Program-made: the position numbers and the translations under genes
Shown here: positions 20,344 through 27,892 of the stretch, piece after piece
Layout: every line of letters starts with the position of its first letter
Position numbering within the stretch: position 1 is the stretch's first letter
NCBI RefSeq assembly: GCF_900119795.1
Contig: NZ_LT634361.1
Span: forward strand, 248,001-312,000
Direction: 5' to 3'
DNA: 64,000 bases
From: Tenacibaculum maritimum NCIMB 2154
GTDB taxonomy: Bacteria; Bacteroidota; Bacteroidia; Flavobacteriales; Flavobacteriaceae
The notes under the pieces: generated by a model
The model's database searches: none
What the model was told of the DNA's origin: nothing
What the model saw: only the letters and a program-made list of their open reading frames with translations

Positions 20344-20368
20344 AAGTTTATTTGTTGCATCCGTTGTT

Positions 20369-22267
20369 TTAATAAGCCCTTTTATTATTACCTTCATAAA
20401 AATTAATAAAAGCTTCATTGACAACTCGATGTCCTCCATGTGTAGGATAGTTTCCTGTGAAATACCAGTCTCCTAAACTATTAGGGCAGGCTTTATGCAA
20501 TCCATCTACAGGTTGGAAAATAACTTCTACATCCGCTTTTATTTCTGATGTTTTTAGCATTTCAGCAATCTTAGTAGCAATTTGTTCATTAGTAAAAGGA
20601 GCATAAATATCTTTTACATAGTTAATGATATTTTTATCTTCGGTTCCTTGTTGTGCTTTGCTTTTTTGATATACTTGGTCAACTATATCGTATTGGTTTG
20701 TTTCTTTTAATAGTGCTAAAGCAGCTTTAAAAGCAATAAAATCTCCGATTTTCGCCATATCAATACCGTAGCAATCAGGATATCTTATTTGGGGAGCAGA
20801 AGAAACTACTACTATTTTTTTAGGTTGTAATCTATCTAATATTTTAATGATACTCTTTTTTAGAGTTGTTCCACGTACAATACTATCATCAATAATAACC
20901 AAATTATCTGTTGGTTTTACTACTCCATAAGTTATATCATATACGTGTGCTACTAGGTCATCTCTACTACTGTCATCAGCAATAAAAGTTCTAAGTTTGG
21001 CATCTTTAATCGCAATTTTTTCAAAGCGCGGTCTCTTGGATAATATTTCGGTAACCTTTTCTTTAGAAAGCTGACCATTTCCAGCAATAATAGCTGCTGT
21101 TTTTTGCTTATTTAATATATCTTCCGCAGCTTCCATCATTCCATAAAAAGAAGTTTCAGCAGTGTTAGGAATATATGTGAAAACACTGTTTTCTATATCA
21201 CTATCAATGGATTCTAAAACTTTAGGGAAAACATATTTTCCTAAGTTTTTTCGTTCTTCATAAATAGAAGCATCACTTCCTCTAGAAAAATAGATACGTT
21301 CAAAAGAACAAGCTTTGTGCTCTTTTTGCGCTAGAATAGGTTGAATAGAAGTATTTCCATTTTTCTTAATGATAAGTGCACTTCCTCTATCTAGTTCCTT
21401 TACTTCTTCAATACGAACATTAAAAACGGTTTGAATCACAGGTCTTTCAGAAGCTACAACTACTACTTCTTCATCTTCATAAAAAAAAGTAGGTCGGATT
21501 CCTGAAGGATCTCTCATAACAAAAGCATCTCCATGACCTAGTAAACCAGCCATAGCATAGCCCCCATCCCAATTTTTTGAAGAACGTTTTAAAATACGTT
21601 GTATATCTAAGTGTTCTTCAATAAAAGGAGAAGCGTCTTTTTTATTATAACCAGCATCTTTAGCTTTTAGGTACAAGTCTGATACTTCATCTTCCAGAAA
21701 GTGCCCAATATTTTCCATAACAGTTACAGTGTCTGTAAACTCTTTAGGATGTTGTCCTAGCTCAATTAAATCATTTAAGAGCTGTTTTGAATTGGTCATA
21801 TTAAAGTTTCCAGCAACAATTAAATTTTGATGCTTCCAATTGCTTTGGCGAAGAAAAGGGTGCACACTTTCAATGCTGTTTTTTCCAAAAGTTCCATAAC
21901 GAACGTGTCCTAAAAAGAGATTCCCAATGTATGGCATGTTTTCTTCTTGCCAAGAAACATCCTCTTTTTTATCGGGATTTTTTTCCAGAACGCCATTTAA
22001 CCTTTTATTAATTTGTCCAAAAATATCTTGAATAGGCTGCGTTTTATTAGAGCGGATTCTACTGATATAGCGAGTCCCTGGATTTACATTAAACTTTACA
22101 CTTGCCAAACCAGCACCATCCTGACCTCGGTTATGCTGTTTTTCCATTAATAAATACATTTTATTGATTCCATAGAAGGCAGAACCGTATTTATCTTTGT
22201 AAAACTGCAACGGTTTTTTTAATCGAACCATTGCAATTCCGCATTCGTGTTTAATAGCGTCACTCAT
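20369..22267 (-). CDS. purF: Amidophosphoribosyltransferase, long form
   Basis: First committed enzyme of de novo purine synthesis: PRPP plus glutamine to phosphoribosylamine. Residues 1-8 look like a propeptide removed to expose nucleophile C9 (HECGIAMV). The class II glutaminase domain runs to about 320 with HNRGQDGAG and GHVRYGTFG; the phosphoribosyltransferase domain carries VIIDDSIVRGTTLK (457-470), the PRPP loop. At 632 residues it is over 100 residues longer than E. coli PurF; the excess includes residues 75-112 and 190-230 and the C-terminal 60. Long forms like this occur in Bacteroidota. It has its own terminator. Confidence 0.9.
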   Translation of the reverse strand: MSDAIKHECGIAMVRLKKPLQFYKDKYGSAFYGINKMYLLMEKQHNRGQDGAGLASVKFNVNPGTRYISRIRSNKTQPIQDIFGQINKRLNGVLEKNPDKKEDVSWQEENMPYIGNLFLGHVRYGTFGKNSIESVHPFLRQSNWKHQNLIVAGNFNMTNSKQLLNDLIELGQHPKEFTDTVTVMENIGHFLEDEVSDLYLKAKDAGYNKKDASPFIEEHLDIQRILKRSSKNWDGGYAMAGLLGHGDAFVMRDPSGIRPTFFYEDEEVVVVASERPVIQTVFNVRIEEVKELDRGSALIIKKNGNTSIQPILAQKEHKACSFERIYFSRGSDASIYEERKNLGKYVFPKVLESIDSDIENSVFTYIPNTAETSFYGMMEAAEDILNKQKTAAIIAGNGQLSKEKVTEILSKRPRFEKIAIKDAKLRTFIADDSSRDDLVAHVYDITYGVVKPTDNLVIIDDSIVRGTTLKKSIIKILDRLQPKKIVVVSSAPQIRYPDCYGIDMAKIGDFIAFKAALALLKETNQYDIVDQVYQKSKAQQGTEDKNIINYVKDIYAPFTNEQIATKIAEMLKTSEIKADVEVIFQPVDGLHKACPNSLGDWYFTGNYPTHGGHRVVNEAFINFYEGNNKRAY

Positions 22268-22308
22268 TGTTAATTATTTAGTGGTGTTGTGTGGTTTTGG
22301 TTATATAA

Positions 22309-22338
22309 AAAAATCCGCAGCAAAAAGCGCGGATTTTT
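22309..22338 (-). terminator. Rho-independent terminator of the PfkB kinase gene
   Basis: AAAAATCCGC / GCGGATTTTT, a 10-bp stem with a purine-rich loop, immediately after the kinase stop codon; the minus strand continues with T. Confidence 0.85.
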
Positions 22339-22340
22339 AT

Positions 22341-23267
22341 TTATGAAATTTTTATATCGAACTGTGTCAGATCTTTAAAAGATTGTAGGCGGATTTGGAC
22401 CTCATCTTTTGTAAGTTCTTCCATTCGTTGTGTTCCGAATTTTTCAACACAGAAAGAAGCCAGATTGGATCCGAAAATAATAGCACTTTTCATATTTTCA
22501 AAAGAGATGTCTCCAGTTTTTGCTAAATAGCCGCAAAAACCACCTGCAAAAGTATCACCAGCTCCTGTAGGATCAAATACTTCAGCTAAAGGCAATGCAG
22601 GGGCATAAAACATATTTCCTTCATTAAATAGTAATGCTCCGTGTTCCCCTTTTTTAATTACTACATATTTAGGTCCCATTTCATGGATTTTTTTTGCAGC
22701 ATTAACTAAAGAGTATTCACCACTTAATTGGCGAGCTTCTTCGTCATTAATAGTGATAACATCTACACGTTTCAATACTTCGTGTAAATCATTTAAAGCA
22801 ATATCCATCCAAAAATTCATAGTATCTAGTACTACTAATTTTGGCTGTTTATCCATTTGGTCTAAAACAGCAGCTTGCGTTAAAGGATGTAAGTTCCCCA
22901 GCATTACAATTTCAGCATCTTTGAAACTTGAAGGAACTATTGGTTGGAAATGTTCTAAAACATTTAGCTCTGTAACCAAAGTATCACGAGAGTTCATGTC
23001 ATTATGATATTTACCGCTCCAAAAGAAAGTTTTTCCTTCTTTAACGATTTCAACTCCTGTAGTATCAATTCCTTTTTTGTTCATCATGTCTAAATATGAT
23101 TGAGGGAAATCTCCACCAACTACAGAAACAACTCCTGTTTGTACTCCAAATTGAGAGGCTGCCAATCCGACAAAAGTTCCTGATCCTCCTAAAATTTTAT
23201 CTGTTTTACCAAACGGCGTTTCAATAGCATCAAAAGCTACTGTACCAACTGCTAATAATTTACTCAT
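22341..23267 (-). CDS. PfkB-family sugar/nucleoside kinase
   Basis: Ribokinase-fold kinase, 308 residues. The N-terminal substrate lid region is AVGTVAFDAIETPFG with GGSGTFVG (28-35), and the C-terminal signature DPTGAGDTFAGGF contains the catalytic Asp and the ATP-anion hole. Substrate cannot be told: the family covers ribose, adenosine, fructose phosphates and others. It lies directly upstream of purF but a terminator separates them. It is divergent from sufE. Confidence 0.9.
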   Translation of the reverse strand: MSKLLAVGTVAFDAIETPFGKTDKILGGSGTFVGLAASQFGVQTGVVSVVGGDFPQSYLDMMNKKGIDTTGVEIVKEGKTFFWSGKYHNDMNSRDTLVTELNVLEHFQPIVPSSFKDAEIVMLGNLHPLTQAAVLDQMDKQPKLVVLDTMNFWMDIALNDLHEVLKRVDVITINDEEARQLSGEYSLVNAAKKIHEMGPKYVVIKKGEHGALLFNEGNMFYAPALPLAEVFDPTGAGDTFAGGFCGYLAKTGDISFENMKSAIIFGSNLASFCVEKFGTQRMEELTKDEVQIRLQSFKDLTQFDIKIS

Positions 23268-23344
23268 TTCTTATTTTTTATCGTAATTTTACACTTTTTA
23301 TATAAAAAGCGGTCTGTTAGACTTTGCAAAAATAGTTTTAAAAA

Positions 23345-23770
23345 ATGACTATCAAAGAAATACAAGAAGAAATTATAGACGAGTTTTCTATGTTTGAAGA
23401 CTGGATGGAACGTTATGAATACATTATTGATTTAGGTAAATCTTTGCCCATGATAAATGAAGATTATAAATTAGATGAGAACCTAATTAAAGGATGTCAA
23501 TCTAAAGTATGGTTGTATTCAGAGCTAAAGAATGATGTTGTAGCATTTACCGCAGATAGTGATGCTATTTTAACGAAAGGAATCGCTGCGTTATTATTAC
23601 GAGTGTTTTCTAATCAAAAACCACAAGATATCTTAAATGCAGATACCAGTTTCATTGATGAAATAGGTTTGAAAGAACATTTAAGCCCTACTAGAGCTAA
23701 TGGGCTTGTTTCTATGGTAAAACAAATTAAAATGTATGCAGTAGCTCAGCAAAGCAAATTAGCAAATTAA
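23345..23770 (+). CDS. sufE: SufE-family cysteine desulfurase activator
   Basis: Takes persulfide sulfur from SufS and passes it to the SUF scaffold for Fe-S assembly. 141 residues, the normal size. The acceptor cysteine is C51 in LIKGCQSKVWL, the conserved SufE loop; the N-terminal EEFxxFxDWMxRYxxxIxLGxxLP pattern is also present (EFSMFEDWMERYEYIIDLGK). A MIP18-family Fe-S gene follows after 12 nt, supporting an Fe-S assembly operon although sufBCDS is not in the window. Confidence 0.94.
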   Translation: MTIKEIQEEIIDEFSMFEDWMERYEYIIDLGKSLPMINEDYKLDENLIKGCQSKVWLYSELKNDVVAFTADSDAILTKGIAALLLRVFSNQKPQDILNADTSFIDEIGLKEHLSPTRANGLVSMVKQIKMYAVAQQSKLAN

Positions 23771-23782
23771 AGAGGTCAAAAA

Positions 23783-24103
23783 ATGACAGAGAATCAATTA
23801 GAAGAGTTGGGAGATAAAATAGTACGTGTTTTAAAAACTATTTATGATCCAGAAATTCCAGTAGATATTTATGAGTTAGGATTAATTTACGATGTTTTTG
23901 TATCTGAAGAAAATGATGCAAAAATTTTGATGACGTTAACTTCTCCTAATTGTCCGGTAGCAGAAAGTTTACCTGTAGAGATTGAAGAAAAGGTAAAAAC
24001 ATTGAAAGAAATTAATAATTGCGAGGTTGAAATTACTTTTGATCCAACATGGACGCAGGAGATGATGAGTGAAGAGGCAAAGTTAGAATTAGGAATGCTT
24101 TAA
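23783..24103 (+). CDS. MIP18/DUF59-family Fe-S assembly protein (SufT-like)
   Basis: 106-residue single-domain DUF59 protein with KTIYDPEIPVDIYELGLIYD and the conserved TSPNCPVAESLP containing C57. Members help deliver or mature Fe-S clusters (SufT, the PaaD-like proteins, eukaryotic MIP18). Its placement 12 nt after sufE favours the Fe-S role over a phenylacetate role. No terminator was recognised after it. Confidence 0.9.
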   Translation: MTENQLEELGDKIVRVLKTIYDPEIPVDIYELGLIYDVFVSEENDAKILMTLTSPNCPVAESLPVEIEEKVKTLKEINNCEVEITFDPTWTQEMMSEEAKLELGML

Positions 24104-24289
24104 TTAGCATTTATGGTATTTCCTTTATGATATAACTGATATGAAAATGCTTTCAGTATTTTAAATAATAAGCTTATTTAATCTTTTTGAGTAGTTAGAG
24201 AATTATTGTTTTGAGTCTTCTTTTTATTATTCTAAAAACCTTTGAATAAGTTTTGTGTTTAGAGTATATTCGCTATTCAAATTTTTAAA

Positions 24290-25066
24290 ATGAAAACGAT
24301 GAAAAAAAAAATATTAGGATTATTTTCTTTACTAATAATCTCATGCTCTTCTAATGAAGAAGCTGCTGTAGTTACTCCTAAATTAGTAGTTAAAACGACA
24401 AGTATTGAATTAAATAAAGAATCAAATGGCACTTATACGGAGGAGGCTGATTATATATACAACGATAATTATGAGTTAACGAGTTTGGTTACCGTTGTTG
24501 TAGGGAGAGACGGCGAACAAGATAAAAATCGGGTAGATTTTCAATATACCGATGGAAAGGTTACCGGAATAACGCAGAAAGAGAAAGAAAATGTACTTAG
24601 GAGTTATTCTATTTTTGAATATACAGCTGAGAAACTCACGAAAATAACTAAATATAATAGCTCTAATATTGTTATAGGAATAAAAGAATTTACTTACAAT
24701 GTAAATAGTAAGGTGGAAAAAATGACCACAACTTCTTATTTTAACAATAGTGAGAATGTGGATGTGGAAAAGTACGAATATCTAGCAGATAATAAAGTTA
24801 AAATTATTACTACCGATGGATATGCTATTGTTACGTTGGATAATAAAAAAAACCACTTAGCTAGTATAGCTGCTTTTAATTATTTATTAAAAACTGAATA
24901 TAAGGCACTTAATAACGAGGTGGCTAGAGAAAGCTATGATAAAGATGGAACTTTGAAGAGAGAAGAAAAGTACATAAATAAATATGATACAGCTGATTTT
25001 ATCATTGAGCAAGTAGAGGAATCAGAAGATTATAAATATACTTTGAAACACGTTTATAATAGATAA
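24290..25066 (+). CDS. Predicted lipoprotein of unknown function
   Basis: 258 residues with a lipoprotein signal ending LIISC (C19), followed by a Ser/Asn/Glu linker. M4 is an alternative start. The mature part repeats a pattern of aromatic-rich strands (YTDGKVTGI, YTAEKLTKI, YNVNSKVEKM, YLADNKVKII) spaced by about 25-40 residues, resembling the loose YD/RHS-like beta repeats seen in Bacteroidota lipoproteins. No catalytic motif is visible. DUF2480 follows after 27 nt. Confidence 0.72.
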   Translation: MKTMKKKILGLFSLLIISCSSNEEAAVVTPKLVVKTTSIELNKESNGTYTEEADYIYNDNYELTSLVTVVVGRDGEQDKNRVDFQYTDGKVTGITQKEKENVLRSYSIFEYTAEKLTKITKYNSSNIVIGIKEFTYNVNSKVEKMTTTSYFNNSENVDVEKYEYLADNKVKIITTDGYAIVTLDNKKNHLASIAAFNYLLKTEYKALNNEVARESYDKDGTLKREEKYINKYDTADFIIEQVEESEDYKYTLKHVYNR

Positions 25067-25093
25067 ACATTTTATTTCTATAAAAGTCAAAAG

Positions 25094-25600
25094 ATGGAAG
25101 ATGAAATAGTAAATAAGGTAGCAAAAAGTAAATTAGTAACAATAGATCTTGAAGATTTTTACCCTTTAGGAGATCGTGTTATTTTTGATATAAGCAAATG
25201 GCTGCACGAAGGATTAATTCTTAAGGAAAAAGAATTTAGAGAAGCAGTTGAAAATTGCGATTGGTCGCAGTATAAAGACTGCTATGTTGCGTTGATTTGT
25301 GCTACCGATGCTATTATTCCTTCTTGGGCATATTTATTATTGGCAACAAAGCTATCAGTATTTGCAAAAAAAACAGTAGTGGGCGATTTAACATTACTGG
25401 AAACAATTGTTTATCAGGAAATAATAGCCACAGTAGAAATAGAAGAGTTTAGGAATAAGCCAGTGATTATTAAAGGATGTTCAAATAAGCCAATTCCTGC
25501 ATCTGCCTATACTTTATTGATAGAAAAAATACAGCCTGTAGTAAGAAGCATTATGTTTGGAGAAGCTTGTTCTACAGTTCCTTTGTATAAAAATAAATAA
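25094..25600 (+). CDS. DUF2480-family protein
   Basis: 168-residue cytoplasmic protein with the family opening DEIVNKVAKSKLVTIDLEDF and the conserved CATDAIIPSWAYLLLA (about 76-91). DUF2480 is found mainly in Bacteroidota and has no known function. Cys residues occur at about 56, 63, 76, 137 and 158; the last two lie in KGCSNKPIP and EACSTVP. It may be co-transcribed with the lipoprotein gene upstream, and the next gene has its own promoter box. Confidence 0.85.
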   Translation: MEDEIVNKVAKSKLVTIDLEDFYPLGDRVIFDISKWLHEGLILKEKEFREAVENCDWSQYKDCYVALICATDAIIPSWAYLLLATKLSVFAKKTVVGDLTLLETIVYQEIIATVEIEEFRNKPVIIKGCSNKPIPASAYTLLIEKIQPVVRSIMFGEACSTVPLYKNK

Positions 25601-25689
25601 AAAACTTTTCTTTAAGGTTGTTTTAATGATTTCTTTTATTAAAAGTAAAAGTGACTTCGATAGTAGCATAGTGTCTTAAGAAAAAAGTG

Positions 25690-25697
25690 TACTTTTG
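25690..25697 (+). promoter_or_regulatory. -7 box for the DUF3078 gene
   Basis: TACTTTTG fits TAnnTTTG, 25 nt before the ATG at 25723. Confidence 0.55.
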
Positions 25698-25722
25698 TGC
25701 GCGAAAAAATTAAACATAAAAA

Positions 25723-26565
25723 ATGAGAAAATTATTTACAGTTTTAGTCTTAGGATTAGCATTTACAATGAATGCACAAGACAAAAAAGAAACCCCAAAA
25801 GATGGTTGGAAAAGAAGTGGTAATATTACCTTACTAGGAAACCAATCTGCATTTTCTAACTGGGTTGCAGGAGGAAATAATTCCGTGGCTGCTACATTAG
25901 GTTTGAATTATGATTTTAACTTATTAAAAGGAGATTGGAGTTGGGATAATAAAATTATTGCTCAGTATGGTTTAAGCCATACACAAGGAACAGGAAGAAG
26001 AAAGACTGATGATTTATTTGAATTTAATTCTCTGGTAGGTAAGAAAGCAGAAGGATATTGGTCATATTCATTCTTTTTAAATTTACGTTCTCAATTTACA
26101 AATGGTTATGATTATACTGGTGGGGTAGAAGGTCCAAAAACGTCATCATTCTTTTCACCAGGTTATTTAACTTTTGGACCAGGTTTATTGTGGAAAAAAT
26201 CCGATAACTTTAAAATTAATCTAGCACCAGCAACTTCGAAAATGACATTTGTTTCTAATGAGTTTGCAGGAGCTTACGGAACAGATCCAGGAGAAACGTT
26301 TTTATATCAGTTAGGTTTTTATGGTTCATTATATTATAAAACTGATATTATGGAAAATATTTCTTTGGAAAACATAGTAAGTGTTTTTTCTAATTACTTA
26401 GAGAAGCCTCAAAATGTAGATATAACACATCAATTAAATCTTGTCATGAAAATTAATAAATACTTATCTACAAACTTGAGTTTACATACAATCATTGACG
26501 ATGATGCATCTAGTAGAGTACAATTTAAAGAAGTATTTGGATTAGGAGCTAGCTACCGCTTCTAA
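25723..26565 (+). CDS. DUF3078-family outer-membrane/periplasmic protein
   Basis: 280 residues. A signal peptide ends near MNAQ (about residue 19). The mature protein is rich in alternating aromatic beta strands and ends with GASYRF, the terminal-Phe pattern of outer-membrane barrels. The segment LLGNQSAFSNWVAGGNNSVA (36-55) is typical of DUF3078, a Bacteroidota family of unknown function. It has its own promoter box and terminator (26590-26619). Confidence 0.85.
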   Translation: MRKLFTVLVLGLAFTMNAQDKKETPKDGWKRSGNITLLGNQSAFSNWVAGGNNSVAATLGLNYDFNLLKGDWSWDNKIIAQYGLSHTQGTGRRKTDDLFEFNSLVGKKAEGYWSYSFFLNLRSQFTNGYDYTGGVEGPKTSSFFSPGYLTFGPGLLWKKSDNFKINLAPATSKMTFVSNEFAGAYGTDPGETFLYQLGFYGSLYYKTDIMENISLENIVSVFSNYLEKPQNVDITHQLNLVMKINKYLSTNLSLHTIIDDDASSRVQFKEVFGLGASYRF

Positions 26566-26589
26566 TAAAAAAAAATAAAATTAGATAAG

Positions 26590-26619
26590 CCTTAAACAGA
26601 AATGTTTGAGGTTTTTTTT
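26590..26619 (+). terminator. Rho-independent terminator of the DUF3078 gene
   Basis: CCTTAAACA / TGTTTGAGG stem (one G-T pair) with a 4-nt loop and eight Ts. Confidence 0.85.
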
Positions 26620-26646
26620 ATATATTTTGACCAAAAACAATATTGA

Positions 26647-27723
26647 ATGACACTTTTAATTATTTACGCAGCAATATCAATTTTCTTTTCGTTTCTATGC
26701 TCTATTTTGGAAGCAGTTTTATTAAGTGTTACTCCCACTTTTATCAGTGTAAAGAAAAAAGAAACAAAAACGTATGCAACGGACTTGGAGGAGTTAAAAA
26801 AGGATGTAGATAAGCCTTTAATAGCTATATTAACGTTAAATACATTAGCACACACAGTAGGAGCTATATTAGTAGGAACAGAGGCTAAAAAGGTGTTTAA
26901 TGATGATGGATATGGTGTTTTTATAGTGTCCGCAGTTATGACCATTTTAATTTTGGTGGCCTCTGAGATCATCCCGAAAACAATAGGAGCTACGTATTGG
27001 AAGCAATTAGCTAATTTTACAACAAAGGCATTAAAATTGATGATTTTTCCTTTAAGATGGACAGGCGTTTTGTGGTTGTTGCAGTTAACGACAAAATTAA
27101 TAGGAGGGAAAGGAGCTCATGGTAATAGTGTGTTAAGTAGAGAAGATTTTACAGCAATGACAGAAATTGCTCATGAGGAAGGGGTTTTTAAAGAATCAGA
27201 AAGTAAGGTGATTAAGAACTTGTTAAGCTTTAAAGAGATTCAAGTAAAAGATATTATGACTCCTAGAACTGTTTTAAAGGTGGCAGATGAAAAGCAAACA
27301 ATTCAATCTTTCTTTGATGAGCATTCTACCTTTCGCTTTTCTAGAATCCCTATTTTTTCTAAAAATCCTGATACTATTTCTGGTTATTTTTTAAAGGATA
27401 AATTATTAGAGGCAATTATAGAAGGAAATGGAGAAAAGCCATTAGAATTTATCAAAAGAGAAATAATGGTTACAAAGAGGGATTTACCTATTCCAGAACT
27501 ATTTGAGAAGCTAATAGAGAAAAGAGAACATTTGGCTTTGGTTGTGGATGAATATGGTTCGGTAAGTGGTTTGGTAACACAAGAAGATGTGATTGAAACG
27601 TTGCTAGGTTTAGAAATTATGGATGAAAGTGATAAAGTGGCAGATTTGCAGCAATTGGCTAGGAAAAGCTGGGAGAAGAGAGCGAAGCTATTAGGAATTA
27701 TAGATAAGAATAAAGAGCAATAG
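26647..27723 (+). CDS. CNNM/DUF21-CBS membrane protein (hemolysin C-like)
   Basis: Putative magnesium/cation transporter or sensor, 358 residues. The N-terminal DUF21 domain (about 1-170) has three to four membrane helices; a CBS pair spans roughly 195-325 (VKDIMTPRTVLKV and LALVVDEYGSVSGLVTQEDV). The C-terminal CorC_HlyC domain of longer homologues is absent, which is a common short variant. It begins shortly after the DUF3078 terminator and ends before a bidirectional hairpin. Confidence 0.88.
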   Translation: MTLLIIYAAISIFFSFLCSILEAVLLSVTPTFISVKKKETKTYATDLEELKKDVDKPLIAILTLNTLAHTVGAILVGTEAKKVFNDDGYGVFIVSAVMTILILVASEIIPKTIGATYWKQLANFTTKALKLMIFPLRWTGVLWLLQLTTKLIGGKGAHGNSVLSREDFTAMTEIAHEEGVFKESESKVIKNLLSFKEIQVKDIMTPRTVLKVADEKQTIQSFFDEHSTFRFSRIPIFSKNPDTISGYFLKDKLLEAIIEGNGEKPLEFIKREIMVTKRDLPIPELFEKLIEKREHLALVVDEYGSVSGLVTQEDVIETLLGLEIMDESDKVADLQQLARKSWEKRAKLLGIIDKNKEQ

Positions 27724-27773
27724 TTTAAATGAATAACAATACCATTTATGGTATTAACGATGACTATTAAAAT

Positions 27774-27812
27774 AAATACCTGGTAGAAGATGATTCTATC
27801 AGGTATTTTTTA
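27774..27812. terminator. Bidirectional terminator between convergent genes
   Basis: 15-bp stem AAATACCTGGTAGAA / TTCTATCAGGTATTT (one G-T pair), 5-nt loop, T-run on the plus side and A-run on the left. It serves the CNNM gene and could serve receptor 1, whose stop lies 80 nt away. Confidence 0.8.
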
Positions 27813-27892
27813 TAAACGAGGTTTTTAGCTTACTGCTTTAAAGTTATACAAGGAGGTAGGCTCTCTTTTCTGTTTATAGTAAGGTAGTGTTG

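Noticed and set aside
27738-27755. AATACCAT / ATGGTATT inverted repeat
   Set aside because: The loop would be only 2 nt and there is no T-run; the neighbouring 27774-27812 hairpin explains termination.
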